64,000 bases of DNA, taken from NCBI GenBank assembly GCA_944320785.1, contig CALUIR010000009.1:1-64000 (forward strand), in the 5' to 3' direction. The number at the start of each line of letters is the position of its first letter. Position 1 is the first letter of the stretch. Position numbers and translations under genes: made by a program. Shown one piece after another: positions 8,771 through 16,075 of the stretch. The DNA is from an uncultured Bacteroidaceae bacterium (lineage in GTDB: Bacteria > Bacteroidota > Bacteroidia > Bacteroidales > Bacteroidaceae). Below the pieces are notes generated by a model. That model ran no database searches and was not told the origin of the DNA. It was given only the letters and a program-made list of their open reading frames with translations.

Positions 8771-9946
8771 ATGAAGAAGACGATGGTAATCGTGGCCGCC
8801 GCCCTGATGTGCGTGGTGCAGGGGGCGGGCGCAGAGGAAGTGAAGGACCAGTTCAATCCCGTGAACACGGGGGTCAACTCGTTGGGCATCGCCCCGGATG
8901 CCCGGGGAGGCGGTTTGGCCGATGTGGGCGTGGCCACCGAGCCGGACGTGAACTCGCAGTACTGGAACCCCGCCAAGTACCCCTTCACCATCAGCCGGGC
9001 GGGGCTTTCCATTTCCTACACCCCGTGGCTGCGGAAGCTGGTGAACGACATCGACCTGGCCTATGTGGCCGGCTATGTCCGCCTTGGCGACTACCAGGCC
9101 ATCAGCGCTTCCCTGCGTTATTTCTCGTTGGGCGAAGTGCCGATGACCGACGGCGAGGGCAATAACCAAGGATCCATCAAACCTTACGAGATGGCGGTGG
9201 ACGTGGCTTATTCCCGCATGCTGTCCGAGCGCTTCTCAGCTGCCGTGGCCTTGCGCTACATCTTCTCCGACTTGGCCTACCGGCAGGACGATGACACCTC
9301 GCCCGGCAACGCCTTTGCCGCTGACATTGCCCTCTACTACAACAACTACGTCATCATGGGGCAGCGGGAGTGCCTCCTTGCCTTCGGGCTGAACCTCTCC
9401 AATATCGGCAGCAAGATATCCTACGACAGCGGGGCCACGAGCGCCTTCCTGCCGACCAATTTCCGCCTGGGCGGCTCGCTGCTCATCCCCATCAACGAGT
9501 ACAACACCTTTGCCATCATGGCGGACATCAACAAGCTGATGGTGCCGACCGTGCCGCAGCAGCGCGAGGACGAGGCGGACGTGGACTACCAGGAGCGCCT
9601 CCAGCAGGAGTATTTCGACCAGTCGCCCATCAAGGGCATCTTCAAGTCGTGGAGCGACGCGCCCGGCGGGCTGAAGGAGGAGTTGCAGGAGATACAGGTG
9701 TCGGCAGGCTTCGAGTACATGTACAACAACCAGTTCTCCGTACGGGCGGGCTACCACCACGAGTCGCCCAACAAGGGCAACCGCAAGTATTTCACCGTGG
9801 GCGCGGGCTTCCGCATGAGCGTGTTCTCGCTGGACGCGGCCTATCTGGTGTCCACGGCCCAAAGCAACCCGCTGGACCAGACGTTGCGCTTCTCGCTGGC
9901 GTTCGACATGGACGGCATCCGCGACCTGTTCGGGAGGAGGCGTTGA
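8771..9946 (+). CDS. porV: Type IX secretion outer membrane protein PorV (LptO)
   Basis: PorV is a FadL-like outer membrane beta-barrel that carries cargo from the translocon to PorU. It has a signal peptide ending near AGAEE and the family N-terminal signature [20 protein letters not shown], followed by [14 protein letters not shown]. The rest alternates short amphipathic strands ([48 protein letters not shown]) and closes with a barrel strand before RDLFGRRR. At 391 residues it is normal for the family. It follows porU directly, the usual porU-porV pair, and ispF starts 2 bp after its stop. Confidence 0.94.
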   Translation: MKKTMVIVAAALMCVVQGAGAEEVKDQFNPVNTGVNSLGIAPDARGGGLADVGVATEPDVNSQYWNPAKYPFTISRAGLSISYTPWLRKLVNDIDLAYVAGYVRLGDYQAISASLRYFSLGEVPMTDGEGNNQGSIKPYEMAVDVAYSRMLSERFSAAVALRYIFSDLAYRQDDDTSPGNAFAADIALYYNNYVIMGQRECLLAFGLNLSNIGSKISYDSGATSAFLPTNFRLGGSLLIPINEYNTFAIMADINKLMVPTVPQQREDEADVDYQERLQQEYFDQSPIKGIFKSWSDAPGGLKEELQEIQVSAGFEYMYNNQFSVRAGYHHESPNKGNRKYFTVGAGFRMSVFSLDAAYLVSTAQSNPLDQTLRFSLAFDMDGIRDLFGRRR

Positions 9947-9948
9947 CG

Positions 9949-10428
9949 ATGAAGGTGCGCGTGGGGATGGGATACGACGTCCACGCCCTCGTGGAGGGGC
10001 GCGAGCTGTGGCTGGGCGGCGTGCGCCTGGAGCATGACCGGGGGCTGCTGGGCCATTCCGATGCCGACGTGCTGATCCATGCCGTGTGCGACGCCTTGCT
10101 GGGCGCCGCCGGCCTGCGCGACATCGGCTTCCACTTTCCCGACACGGACCCGGCCTACGAGGGGGCGGACAGCAAGCGGCTCCTGCGGGAGACGGCGCGC
10201 CTCGTGCGCCAGGCGGGCTACGAGGTGGGCAACGTGGACGCCACCGTGTGCGCCCAGCGCCCCCGGCTGAAGGACCGAATTCCCGACATGCAGCGGGCGA
10301 TGGCCCAGACGATGGGCATCCCCGAAAGCGACGTTTCCGTGAAAGCCACCACTACCGAGCATCTCGGCTTCACCGGGCGCGAGGAGGGCATCTCGGCCTG
10401 CGCCGTGGCCCTGCTCACCCGCGAGTGA
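9949..10428 (+). CDS. ispF: 2-C-methyl-D-erythritol 2,4-cyclodiphosphate synthase
   Basis: IspF makes the cyclic diphosphate intermediate of the non-mevalonate isoprenoid pathway as a zinc-dependent trimer. At 159 residues the length is right. Motifs are [10 protein letters not shown] (zinc-binding Asp/His), [32 protein letters not shown], and the C-terminal [18 protein letters not shown]. The frame is open far upstream inside porV, but this ATG, 2 bp after the porV stop, begins exactly at the family N terminus. The gene is very GC-rich. Its downstream spacer carries a 23-bp palindromic tandem array. Confidence 0.95.
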   Translation: MKVRVGMGYDVHALVEGRELWLGGVRLEHDRGLLGHSDADVLIHAVCDALLGAAGLRDIGFHFPDTDPAYEGADSKRLLRETARLVRQAGYEVGNVDATVCAQRPRLKDRIPDMQRAMAQTMGIPESDVSVKATTTEHLGFTGREEGISACAVALLTRE

Positions 10429-10578
10429 GGGGGCGGGCGGCATCCGGCCGCCATCGCCGCATCCCCGCCTTGGCAGGCATAAAGCTCATTTCCCCGGCAA
10501 CCTACGTTGCATATTCCCCGTGCCATAGTCATGATGCACCTTGCGCCGACACGTCGGTGCAGGATGCACGGTAAGCAT

Positions 10579-10776
10579 CGTACAGCTTGTACGATAAGCA
10601 TCATACAGTTTGTACGGACGGCATCGTACGGTTCGTACGATAAGCATCGTACGGTTCGTACGATAAGCATCGTACAGTTTGTACGGACGGCATCGTACTG
10701 TTTGTACGATAAGCACCGTACAGTATGTACGATAAGCATCGTACTGTTTGTACGGACAGCACCGTACAGACAGCAC
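10579..10776. repeat. Array A: 23-bp tandem palindromic repeat, about 8.6 units
   Basis: Eight 23-bp units plus a 14-bp partial lie between convergent ispF and tyrA. Each unit is CGTAC-NNNNN-GTACG followed by ATAAGCAT or a GACGGCAT-type spacer. In the other register it reads GTACGAT-AAGC-ATCGTAC, so inverted half-sites alternate about every 11-12 bp. The two spacer types are interspersed irregularly. A partial GTAAGCAT precedes unit 1 at 10571. The 23-bp period is not a multiple of 3, so it is not coding. The rest of the 352-bp spacer is GC-rich without a recognisable gene. Confidence 0.9.
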
Positions 10777-10780
10777 GGGG

Positions 10781-11554
10781 CTACTTGATGTTGGCGCGGA
10801 TGCGGGCCAGGTAGCGCTTCATGCCCTCGGCGTCGCGGGCGGTGATGATGTCGAGCAGGCGCTTCAGTTCGGTGCGGATGCCCTCCACCTGTGCCGGGGT
10901 GCGGGGGTTGAAGAGGATTTCCTGCAGGAGGTAGTCGTCCTCCGAGAGGAGCCCTTGGGCGATGGCCATGTGGCGCTTGAAGGTGGTGCCGGGCGCGTCT
11001 TGGTGCTTCATGACGGCGGCGAACACGAAGGTGGACACGAAGGGGATGGACAGGGAGTAGGCCACGGTGTCGTCATGCTCCTCGAAGGTGTATTCGAAGA
11101 TGCGCAGGCGGAGCGACTGGTAGAGGTCCTTGAAGAATACCTTCCCGAGGTGGTCGCCCTCGCTGATGATGATGGCGTTCTCCTGGCTGAGGTTGCTGAG
11201 GCTGGCGAAGGTGGGCCCGAACATGGGGTGGGTGGAGACGTAGCGGAAGCCGCTGTCTTCGTAGAACCTTTTCAGCCCCGTCTTCACGGAGGCGATGTCG
11301 CTGAGGATGCATCCCCGGGGCAGCACGGGGATGACGTTGCGGAACGCCTCCAGGGTGTATTTCACGGTGGCGGCGTTGATGACGAGTTCCGGCTCGAAGT
11401 CCCTGATTTCCTCCAGCGTGGTGAAGCGGCAGGTGTTGTACACGAAGCGCAGCTGGTGGGGGTTGGTGTCATAGACGGCCGTCTCGTGCTGGAAGCTGAG
11501 CAAGTCGGTGAAGAAGGAGCCCATCTTCCCGGCCCCCAATGTCAGTATTCTCAT
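10781..11554 (-). CDS. tyrA: Prephenate dehydrogenase (tyrosine biosynthesis)
   Basis: This 257-residue enzyme oxidatively decarboxylates prephenate to 4-hydroxyphenylpyruvate. The N terminus is an NAD-binding Rossmann motif (MRILTLGAGKMGSFFTDLL). Family segments include DIASVKTGLKRFYEDSG, STHPMFGPTF (conserved His-Pro-Met-Phe-Gly) and a helical C-terminal dimerisation region (YSLSIPFVSTFVFAAV). The frame is open 52 codons upstream, but the ATG at 11554 places GAGKMG at the N terminus as expected. It is last in the minus-strand aromatic operon, 28 bp after the DAHP synthase gene. Confidence 0.92.
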   Translation of the reverse strand: MRILTLGAGKMGSFFTDLLSFQHETAVYDTNPHQLRFVYNTCRFTTLEEIRDFEPELVINAATVKYTLEAFRNVIPVLPRGCILSDIASVKTGLKRFYEDSGFRYVSTHPMFGPTFASLSNLSQENAIIISEGDHLGKVFFKDLYQSLRLRIFEYTFEEHDDTVAYSLSIPFVSTFVFAAVMKHQDAPGTTFKRHMAIAQGLLSEDDYLLQEILFNPRTPAQVEGIRTELKRLLDIITARDAEGMKRYLARIRANIK

Positions 11555-11582
11555 GTCGGCGGTGTTTAGGGGTTGGCTTTCT

Positions 11583-12644
11583 TCACTGGTTGATGATTTC
11601 CATTTGCTGGCGCACGCTTTCCTCATGCACGGCCTCGAACACTTTCTTGACGAACCCGGCGTCCATGCCGCAGGCGGCTCCCTGCGCGCCCCGCTTTTCC
11701 AGTATCTCATTGTACCGCCCGGCCTGCAGCACGGTCATGTCGTGTTCCTTCTTGAAGGTGCCTATCTCGCGGCACACCCGCATGCGCTTGGCCAGCACCT
11801 CGATGAGCGTGTTGTCGCACTCGTCAATCTGGTGTCGCAGTTCGTTGAGGTTCTCGGTGGTCTGCGTCTCCTTGCGGATGACCAGCAGGTTGAGGATATA
11901 GTCGAGGATGTCGGGGGTGACCTGCTGGGCGGCGTCGCTCCAGGCCGCGTCGGGATTGCAGTGGCTCTCTATGATGAGGCCGTCGAAGTTCAGGTCCATG
12001 GCCTGCTGGCAGAGGGAGGCGATGAGTTCCCGCTTCCCGCCGATGTGGCTGGGGTCGCAGAAGATGGGCAGCTCGGGGATGCGACGGCGCAGTTCGATGG
12101 GGATGTGCCACTGCGGCAGGTTGCGGTATATCTTCTTGTCGTAGGAACTGAAGCCCCGGTGTATGGCGGCCAGGCGGCGCAGCCCGGCGTTGTTGATGCG
12201 CTCCAGCGCGCCGATCCACAGTTCGAGGTCGGGGTTCACGGGGTTCTTCACCAGCACGGGGATGTCCACGCCCTTCAGCGCGTCGGCAATCTCCTGCACG
12301 GCGAAGGGGTTGGCCGAGGTCCTTGCCCCGATCCAGAGGAGGTCGATGCCCTGCTTCAGGGCTTCATAGACGTGCTTGGCCGTCGCCACTTCGGTGGCCA
12401 CGTACATGCCCGTCTCGCGCTTCACTTCCTTGAGCCACGCCAGCCCTTCCACGCCGACGCCCTCGAAGCCTCCGGGCTTGGTGCGGGGTTTCCAGATGCC
12501 GGCCCGGAATATCCGGATGCCTTTGGAGGCCAGTTGGCGGGCGGTCTCCATCACTTGTTTTTCTGTCTCTGCACTGCATGGGCCTGCAATGACGATAGGC
12601 CTTTTAGGCTCGATGCCGGGGAGCAAGATGGGTTCTAATTCCAT
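11583..12644 (-). CDS. Bifunctional DAHP synthase / chorismate mutase
   Basis: The N-terminal 255 residues are a class I 3-deoxy-7-phosphoheptulonate synthase (PIVIAGPCSAETEKQV, GIWKPRTKPGGFEGVG, WIGARTSANPFAVQEIADAL, KNPVNPDLELWIGALERI, DPSHIGGKRE). The last 95 residues are an AroQ-type chorismate mutase (ELRHQIDECDNTLIEVLAKRM, GTFKKEHDM). The enzyme thus covers the first step of the shikimate pathway and the branch to prephenate. ATG at 12644 gives 353 residues, usual for this fusion in Bacteroidota. The mutase domain may let prephenate control the synthase, as described for similar fusions. Confidence 0.94.
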   Translation of the reverse strand: MELEPILLPGIEPKRPIVIAGPCSAETEKQVMETARQLASKGIRIFRAGIWKPRTKPGGFEGVGVEGLAWLKEVKRETGMYVATEVATAKHVYEALKQGIDLLWIGARTSANPFAVQEIADALKGVDIPVLVKNPVNPDLELWIGALERINNAGLRRLAAIHRGFSSYDKKIYRNLPQWHIPIELRRRIPELPIFCDPSHIGGKRELIASLCQQAMDLNFDGLIIESHCNPDAAWSDAAQQVTPDILDYILNLLVIRKETQTTENLNELRHQIDECDNTLIEVLAKRMRVCREIGTFKKEHDMTVLQAGRYNEILEKRGAQGAACGMDAGFVKKVFEAVHEESVRQQMEIINQ

Positions 12645-12658
12645 GGTCGTATGCTTTT

Positions 12659-13843
12659 TTAGGGTTGTTGTTGCATTTGTTGGATGCGTCCCAGCGCCTC
12701 CCGCAAGCGTTCCTCCTTGCAGCAAAGCGAGATGCGGACGTGGCGTGCGCCGTTCGTGCCGAAGATGAACCCGGGAGTGATGAACACGCGGGCCTCGTGC
12801 AGCACCTTTTCCGTGAGCGCTTCGGCGTCGGCATAGCCGTCGGGTATCCGTCCCCATAGGAACATGCCCACTTGCCGGCTGTCGAAAGTGCATCCAAGGG
12901 CTTGCATGATGCTTTCCGCCCATTGCCTCCGTTGGCGGTACAGGCGGATGTTCATCTCCTGGTGCCACTCGGGAGGATTCTGGAGCGCCTGCGCGGCAGC
13001 CAGTTGGATGCATCGGAAGGTGCCGGAATCGATGTTGCTCTTCACCTTCAGCACCCATTCGACGAACTGCGGGTTGGAGGCGAGCATGGCCACGCGCCAT
13101 CCGGGCATGTTGTGGCTCTTGCTCATGGAGTTGAACTCGATGCAGCATTCCTTTGCCCCTTCCACGGCCAGCAGGCTGATGGGCTTGTCGTTGAGGATGA
13201 AGCTGTACGGGTTGTCGTTGACCACGACGATGCCGTGCTTTCGCGCGAAGGCGGCTAGCCGGCGGTACATCTCCATCGTGGCGTTGGCGCCGGTGGGCAT
13301 GTTGGGGTAGTTGGTCCACATCAGCTTCACGCGGCTCAAGTCCATGCGTTCCAGTCCATCGAAGTCGGGCATCCACCCGTCCTCCTCCTTCAGGTCGTAG
13401 TTCACCACCTTTGCGCCGAGCAGCTTGCTCAGCGAGGTGTAGGTGGGGTATCCGGGGTTGGGCACGAGGACTTCCTCTCCGGGGTTCACAAAGGCCAAGG
13501 TGACGTGCAGGATTCCTTCCTTCGAGCCGATGAGGGGTTGTATTTCCTTTTCGGGGTCGAGGCTCACGCCGTACCATTTCTTGTACCATTGCGCAAAGGC
13601 GTTCCGTAGTTCGGGAATGCCGATGGTGGGCTGGTAGCCATGCACGTCGGGGCGCACGGCGTTTTCGCAGAGCGTGCGTATGGTTTCTTCCGAGGGTGGC
13701 ATGTCGGGGCTGCCTATGCCCAGGCTGATGACATCCAGCCCTTCGGCGTTCATTCGTGCTATCTCTTTCAGCTTGCGTGAGAAATAGTATTCGCTCACTT
13801 CCTCCAGCCTGTTGGCCGGGCGTATGCGGTCTGTTGTTCCCAT
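12659..13843 (-). CDS. Class I/II PLP-dependent aminotransferase (aromatic operon)
   Basis: This 394-residue fold-type I aminotransferase probably carries out the final transamination to phenylalanine and tyrosine, or supplies an aspartate aminotransferase. Features are SLGIGSPDMPPSEETI, LIGSKEGILHVTLAFVNPGEEVLVPNPGYPTY split by the cofactor pocket, NYPNMPTGA, DNPYSF, and the PLP-lysine motif SMSKSHNMPGWR (Lys242, Arg250). It resembles LL-diaminopimelate/aspartate aminotransferases, so a role in lysine synthesis is an alternative. Its place between pheA and the DAHP synthase gene favours aromatic amino acids. Confidence 0.88.
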   Translation of the reverse strand: MGTTDRIRPANRLEEVSEYYFSRKLKEIARMNAEGLDVISLGIGSPDMPPSEETIRTLCENAVRPDVHGYQPTIGIPELRNAFAQWYKKWYGVSLDPEKEIQPLIGSKEGILHVTLAFVNPGEEVLVPNPGYPTYTSLSKLLGAKVVNYDLKEEDGWMPDFDGLERMDLSRVKLMWTNYPNMPTGANATMEMYRRLAAFARKHGIVVVNDNPYSFILNDKPISLLAVEGAKECCIEFNSMSKSHNMPGWRVAMLASNPQFVEWVLKVKSNIDSGTFRCIQLAAAQALQNPPEWHQEMNIRLYRQRRQWAESIMQALGCTFDSRQVGMFLWGRIPDGYADAEALTEKVLHEARVFITPGFIFGTNGARHVRISLCCKEERLREALGRIQQMQQQP

Positions 13844-13854
13844 ATTCTTGTGTG

Positions 13855-14700
13855 TTAGCAGTTGGTTTTGAATGAAGCGTATTCTCCCAGTATTTTCAGT
13901 TCCTTGGTGAGCGGTGAAATGGCGTCCAATGCCTGCCGGTAGCGAAGGTAGTCGTTGAACGTCAGGTCCACGTAGAAAAGGTATTCCCATTCCCTCCCGA
14001 TGATGGGGAGTGACTGTATTTTGGTGAGGTTCATTTTGTAGAAGGAGAGGATGGAGAGTACCTGCGAAAGGCTTCCTTCTGTGTGAGGCAGGGAGAATAC
14101 GATGCTGGCCTTATCAATGGGCGCCTCTTTGTGCCTCATTTCATCAGCCTTCCATGCGTCGGCCACGACCAAGAAGCGGGTGAAGTTGTGCTTGTTGGTT
14201 TCGATGCCTTCCTGCAGCACTTTCATTCCGTAGAGTTGTGCAGCGGCTTTCGAGCAGATGGCTGCATGCCCATGCAGGCGGTTCTTCCGGATGGTTTCGG
14301 CGCTCATGGCGGTGTCTTCCGTTTCCACGACTTTCAGCGTGGGGTGGCTGTCTAAAAAATCCCGGCATTGCATCAAGGCGATGGGATGGGAATTCACTTC
14401 GGTCAGGTTTTCCCAGCCTTCATCCGGCAGGCAGGCGAGGCAGTGCGAGATGCGTAGCTTGTATTCGCCGATGATGCGGGTGTTGCTGTCGCGCAGCAAT
14501 TCATGGTTTTGCAGGAGGCTTCCTGCAATGGTGTTTTCTATGGCCAGCATGCCGAGCGAAAGGTTGTTTTCCTTGATGTGTTTGAACACGTCGGCAAAAG
14601 TGGAGCAACATTCCAGCGTGATGTTTTCTTGGCCGAAGTAATTGTGGGCTGCAATGTCGTGGTATGACCCCAATGTCCCTTGTATGGCTACTTTTTTCAT
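13855..14700 (-). CDS. pheA: Prephenate dehydratase
   Basis: The 281-residue enzyme converts prephenate to phenylpyruvate. The catalytic domain runs about residues 1-180 (VAIQGTLGSYHDIAA, GMLAIENTIAGSL, SHPIALMQCRDFL and the conserved HNFTRFLVV). It is followed by a C-terminal ACT domain (ASIVFSLPHTEGSLSQVL, KIQSLPI) that gives phenylalanine feedback inhibition in the family. ATG at 14700 is the first start after the terminator hairpin at 14718-14745. It is the first structural gene of the operon, controlled by the leader-peptide attenuator just upstream. Confidence 0.95.
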   Translation of the reverse strand: MKKVAIQGTLGSYHDIAAHNYFGQENITLECCSTFADVFKHIKENNLSLGMLAIENTIAGSLLQNHELLRDSNTRIIGEYKLRISHCLACLPDEGWENLTEVNSHPIALMQCRDFLDSHPTLKVVETEDTAMSAETIRKNRLHGHAAICSKAAAQLYGMKVLQEGIETNKHNFTRFLVVADAWKADEMRHKEAPIDKASIVFSLPHTEGSLSQVLSILSFYKMNLTKIQSLPIIGREWEYLFYVDLTFNDYLRYRQALDAISPLTKELKILGEYASFKTNC

Positions 14701-14717
14701 GTGTATCTTTTTAGAAT

Positions 14718-14745
14718 AAAAAATCCCGCCTCGTGGAAGCGGGAT
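14718..14745 (-). terminator. Attenuator terminator of the pheA operon
   Basis: On the minus strand ATCCCGC (14745-14739) pairs with GCGGGAT (14729-14723) around a 9-nt loop and is followed by a T-run (TTTTTT, 14723-14718). The 5' arm belongs to TCCCGCTTCC (14744-14735), which can instead pair perfectly over 10 bp with GGAAGCGGGA (14802-14793) at the end of the leader peptide. The two structures are mutually exclusive. Confidence 0.88.
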
Positions 14746-14779
14746 TCTGTTGTTATTTCTTTTAATTGTTGCTATCGGT

Positions 14780-14860
14780 TTATACAACAAGTTCCCGCTT
14801 CCTCTTACTGCTAAAGTAAAAGAAATAAAAGAAGGAAAATGTATAGTTAAACGATTTCAT
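14780..14860 (-). CDS. Phe/Tyr-rich leader peptide of the pheA operon
   Basis: A 26-codon frame starts ATG at 14860, preceded by AAAGGACTGA, and ends TAA at 14780. It begins MKSFNYTFSFFYFFYF: seven Phe and three Tyr within residues 4-16, then a basic stretch and ELVV. Codons 20-23 (AGG AAG CGG GAA) contain the antiterminator strand, so a ribosome reaching the stop would mask it and let the terminator form, while stalling at Phe/Tyr codons would free it. This is the classical leader-peptide attenuation layout. The frame is too short for standard gene callers. Confidence 0.88.
   Translation of the reverse strand: MKSFNYTFSFFYFFYFSSKRKRELVV
14793..14802 (-). promoter_or_regulatory. Antiterminator strand of the pheA attenuator
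   Basis: The mRNA segment GGAAGCGGGA lies inside the leader-peptide frame and is a perfect 10-bp complement of TCCCGCTTCC at 14744-14735. When free, this longer helix should outcompete the 7-bp terminator stem. Confidence 0.82.
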
Positions 14861-14885
14861 TCAGTCCTTTTGTTTATTGATGCGG

Positions 14886-14914
14886 CAAAAATAATGAATT
14901 TATTTTAAACGCAA
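14886..14914 (-). promoter_or_regulatory. Promoter of the pheA operon
   Basis: On the minus strand TTG (14914-14912) and TATTTTTG (14893-14886) are 18 bp apart. Transcription would start near 14880, about 20 nt before the leader-peptide ATG, so the whole attenuator is inside the transcript. Confidence 0.75.
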
Positions 14915-14989
14915 GCATTTGTTCCTTTTTTTTTGATTTTAGTAGGCAATGATGCGGGGATTGCTGCTTCAAAAGCTTTTTCGATGGCC

Positions 14990-15946
14990 TTATAGCGGCA
15001 CGTTGGCATATAAGTCTTTGAAGTTGTTGAATTCCCCGCTGATGCGGTTTTCTTCTTCGGGGTTCAGTTCCATGGATTTCTTCATATCTTCGATGGAACC
15101 TTGCTTGTCGCCTTTCTGGAGCTTGGCGCGTCCGCGTTCCCGATAAGCGTCTGCGGATTGGGGCAGTGTTTCGATGGCTTCGTCGTAGCAGGCGATGGCT
15201 TCGTCTAATTTCCCTTCTTTGGCGAGCAACGTGCCGAGGTGGAGGTACGCCTGTTCACTGAACGGGTTGGCTTCAATGATGCGGGTGTAGGCATCCTGCG
15301 CTCCTTTGCTGTCTCCCTGTCTTTCTTTCAGTTGTCCTTGCAGGAACAAGGCGTTTTCATCTTCCGGATTGGCAGCCAAGATAGCTTCCACGTCTTCCTT
15401 CGCTTCCTCGTTTTGCTGCATGGCCATCAGGATTTTTGCTCTCAGCAGGCGGGCATCGGTGTAATCGTCCTTCTTTTGTATGGCTGTGGTGAGGTGGGCG
15501 ATAGCATTGAACTCGTCCTGCAACCCATGTTCAGCTTTGGCCATGAGCAGGTATGCGGCAGGATTTTCGGTTGCTTGCTCTTGGGCTTTTGTGGCGGCGT
15601 TTTTCATGTTGGTGTAATCTTCCAGCATGAAATAGACGTTTGCCAGCAAGATGTGTATGTTGCTTTCTTCCGGCCATAGGCTGGTCATTTCTTCTAATAT
15701 GGTGCGTGCTTCCTCCAGTTCATGGGTTTGGATGAGGGTGTTGGCCAAGTAGTCCATGGTCTCCATGTCTTTGCGGATGGCAAGGGCTTCGTGGAAGCAT
15801 CGTATGGCATAGTCAGCCCTGCCCATGCGCAAGGCGCGTATGCCGTCGTATTTGAATATCTCGAAATTCTTTTGGCCTTTTCTTTCTTTTTCGTCTTGCG
15901 GGCTTTCGGCCTTTCCTCCGAAGAACGATTTCAGGAAATTTGCCAT
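14990..15946 (-). CDS. Tetratricopeptide repeat protein (cytoplasmic)
   Basis: This 318-residue protein has no signal peptide and is almost entirely TPR helices: about seven repeats between residues 35 and 300, for example GIRALRMGRADYAIRCFHEA, TDARLLRAKILMAMQQNEEA, AYLHLGTLLAKEGKLDEAIA and DAYRERGRAKLQKGDKQGSI. TPRs are protein-binding scaffolds; the partner is unknown. ATG at 15946 (MANFLKSFFGGKAE) is preferred over a start 29 codons upstream because the -7 element at 15981-15988 lies just upstream. It is monocistronic, between the aromatic operon and recQ. Confidence 0.8.
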   Translation of the reverse strand: MANFLKSFFGGKAESPQDEKERKGQKNFEIFKYDGIRALRMGRADYAIRCFHEALAIRKDMETMDYLANTLIQTHELEEARTILEEMTSLWPEESNIHILLANVYFMLEDYTNMKNAATKAQEQATENPAAYLLMAKAEHGLQDEFNAIAHLTTAIQKKDDYTDARLLRAKILMAMQQNEEAKEDVEAILAANPEDENALFLQGQLKERQGDSKGAQDAYTRIIEANPFSEQAYLHLGTLLAKEGKLDEAIACYDEAIETLPQSADAYRERGRAKLQKGDKQGSIEDMKKSMELNPEEENRISGEFNNFKDLYANVPL

Positions 15947-15980
15947 ATTGGTGGTTCTTTGTTGATGTTTAATTTTGTTG

Positions 15981-15988
15981 CAAAGATA
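15981..15988 (-). promoter_or_regulatory. -7 element upstream of the TPR gene
   Basis: TATCTTTG on the minus strand matches the TAnnTTTG consensus; no good TTG lies 18-20 bp further upstream. The chosen ATG is 35 bp downstream. Confidence 0.5.
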
Positions 15989-16075
15989 GTGTTTTTTGCT
16001 GATTTGCTGTTTTCGGGTCTGGCAAAAGCGCAAAAGTGGAGAATCAGGAAGGCAAAAAGAGGGATGGCGGGCGGT

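Noticed and set aside
10486-10776. Minus-strand open frame of 96 codons with repeated Tyr-Asp-Ala-Tyr-Arg-Thr motifs
   Set aside because: It is read through array A. The 23-bp period shifts frame at each unit, similar frames exist on both strands, and there is no start context or family similarity.
10579-10776. CRISPR array
   Set aside because: Spacing is 8 bp between 15-bp palindromes, far shorter than CRISPR spacers, spacers recur, and there are no cas genes. The same holds for arrays B-E.
11508-12638. Long plus-strand frame opposite the DAHP synthase/chorismate mutase gene
   Set aside because: The minus strand encodes a clearly conserved enzyme; the antisense frame is a by-product of GC-rich third positions. 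The same applies to frames opposite porU, secA and the HD hydrolase.
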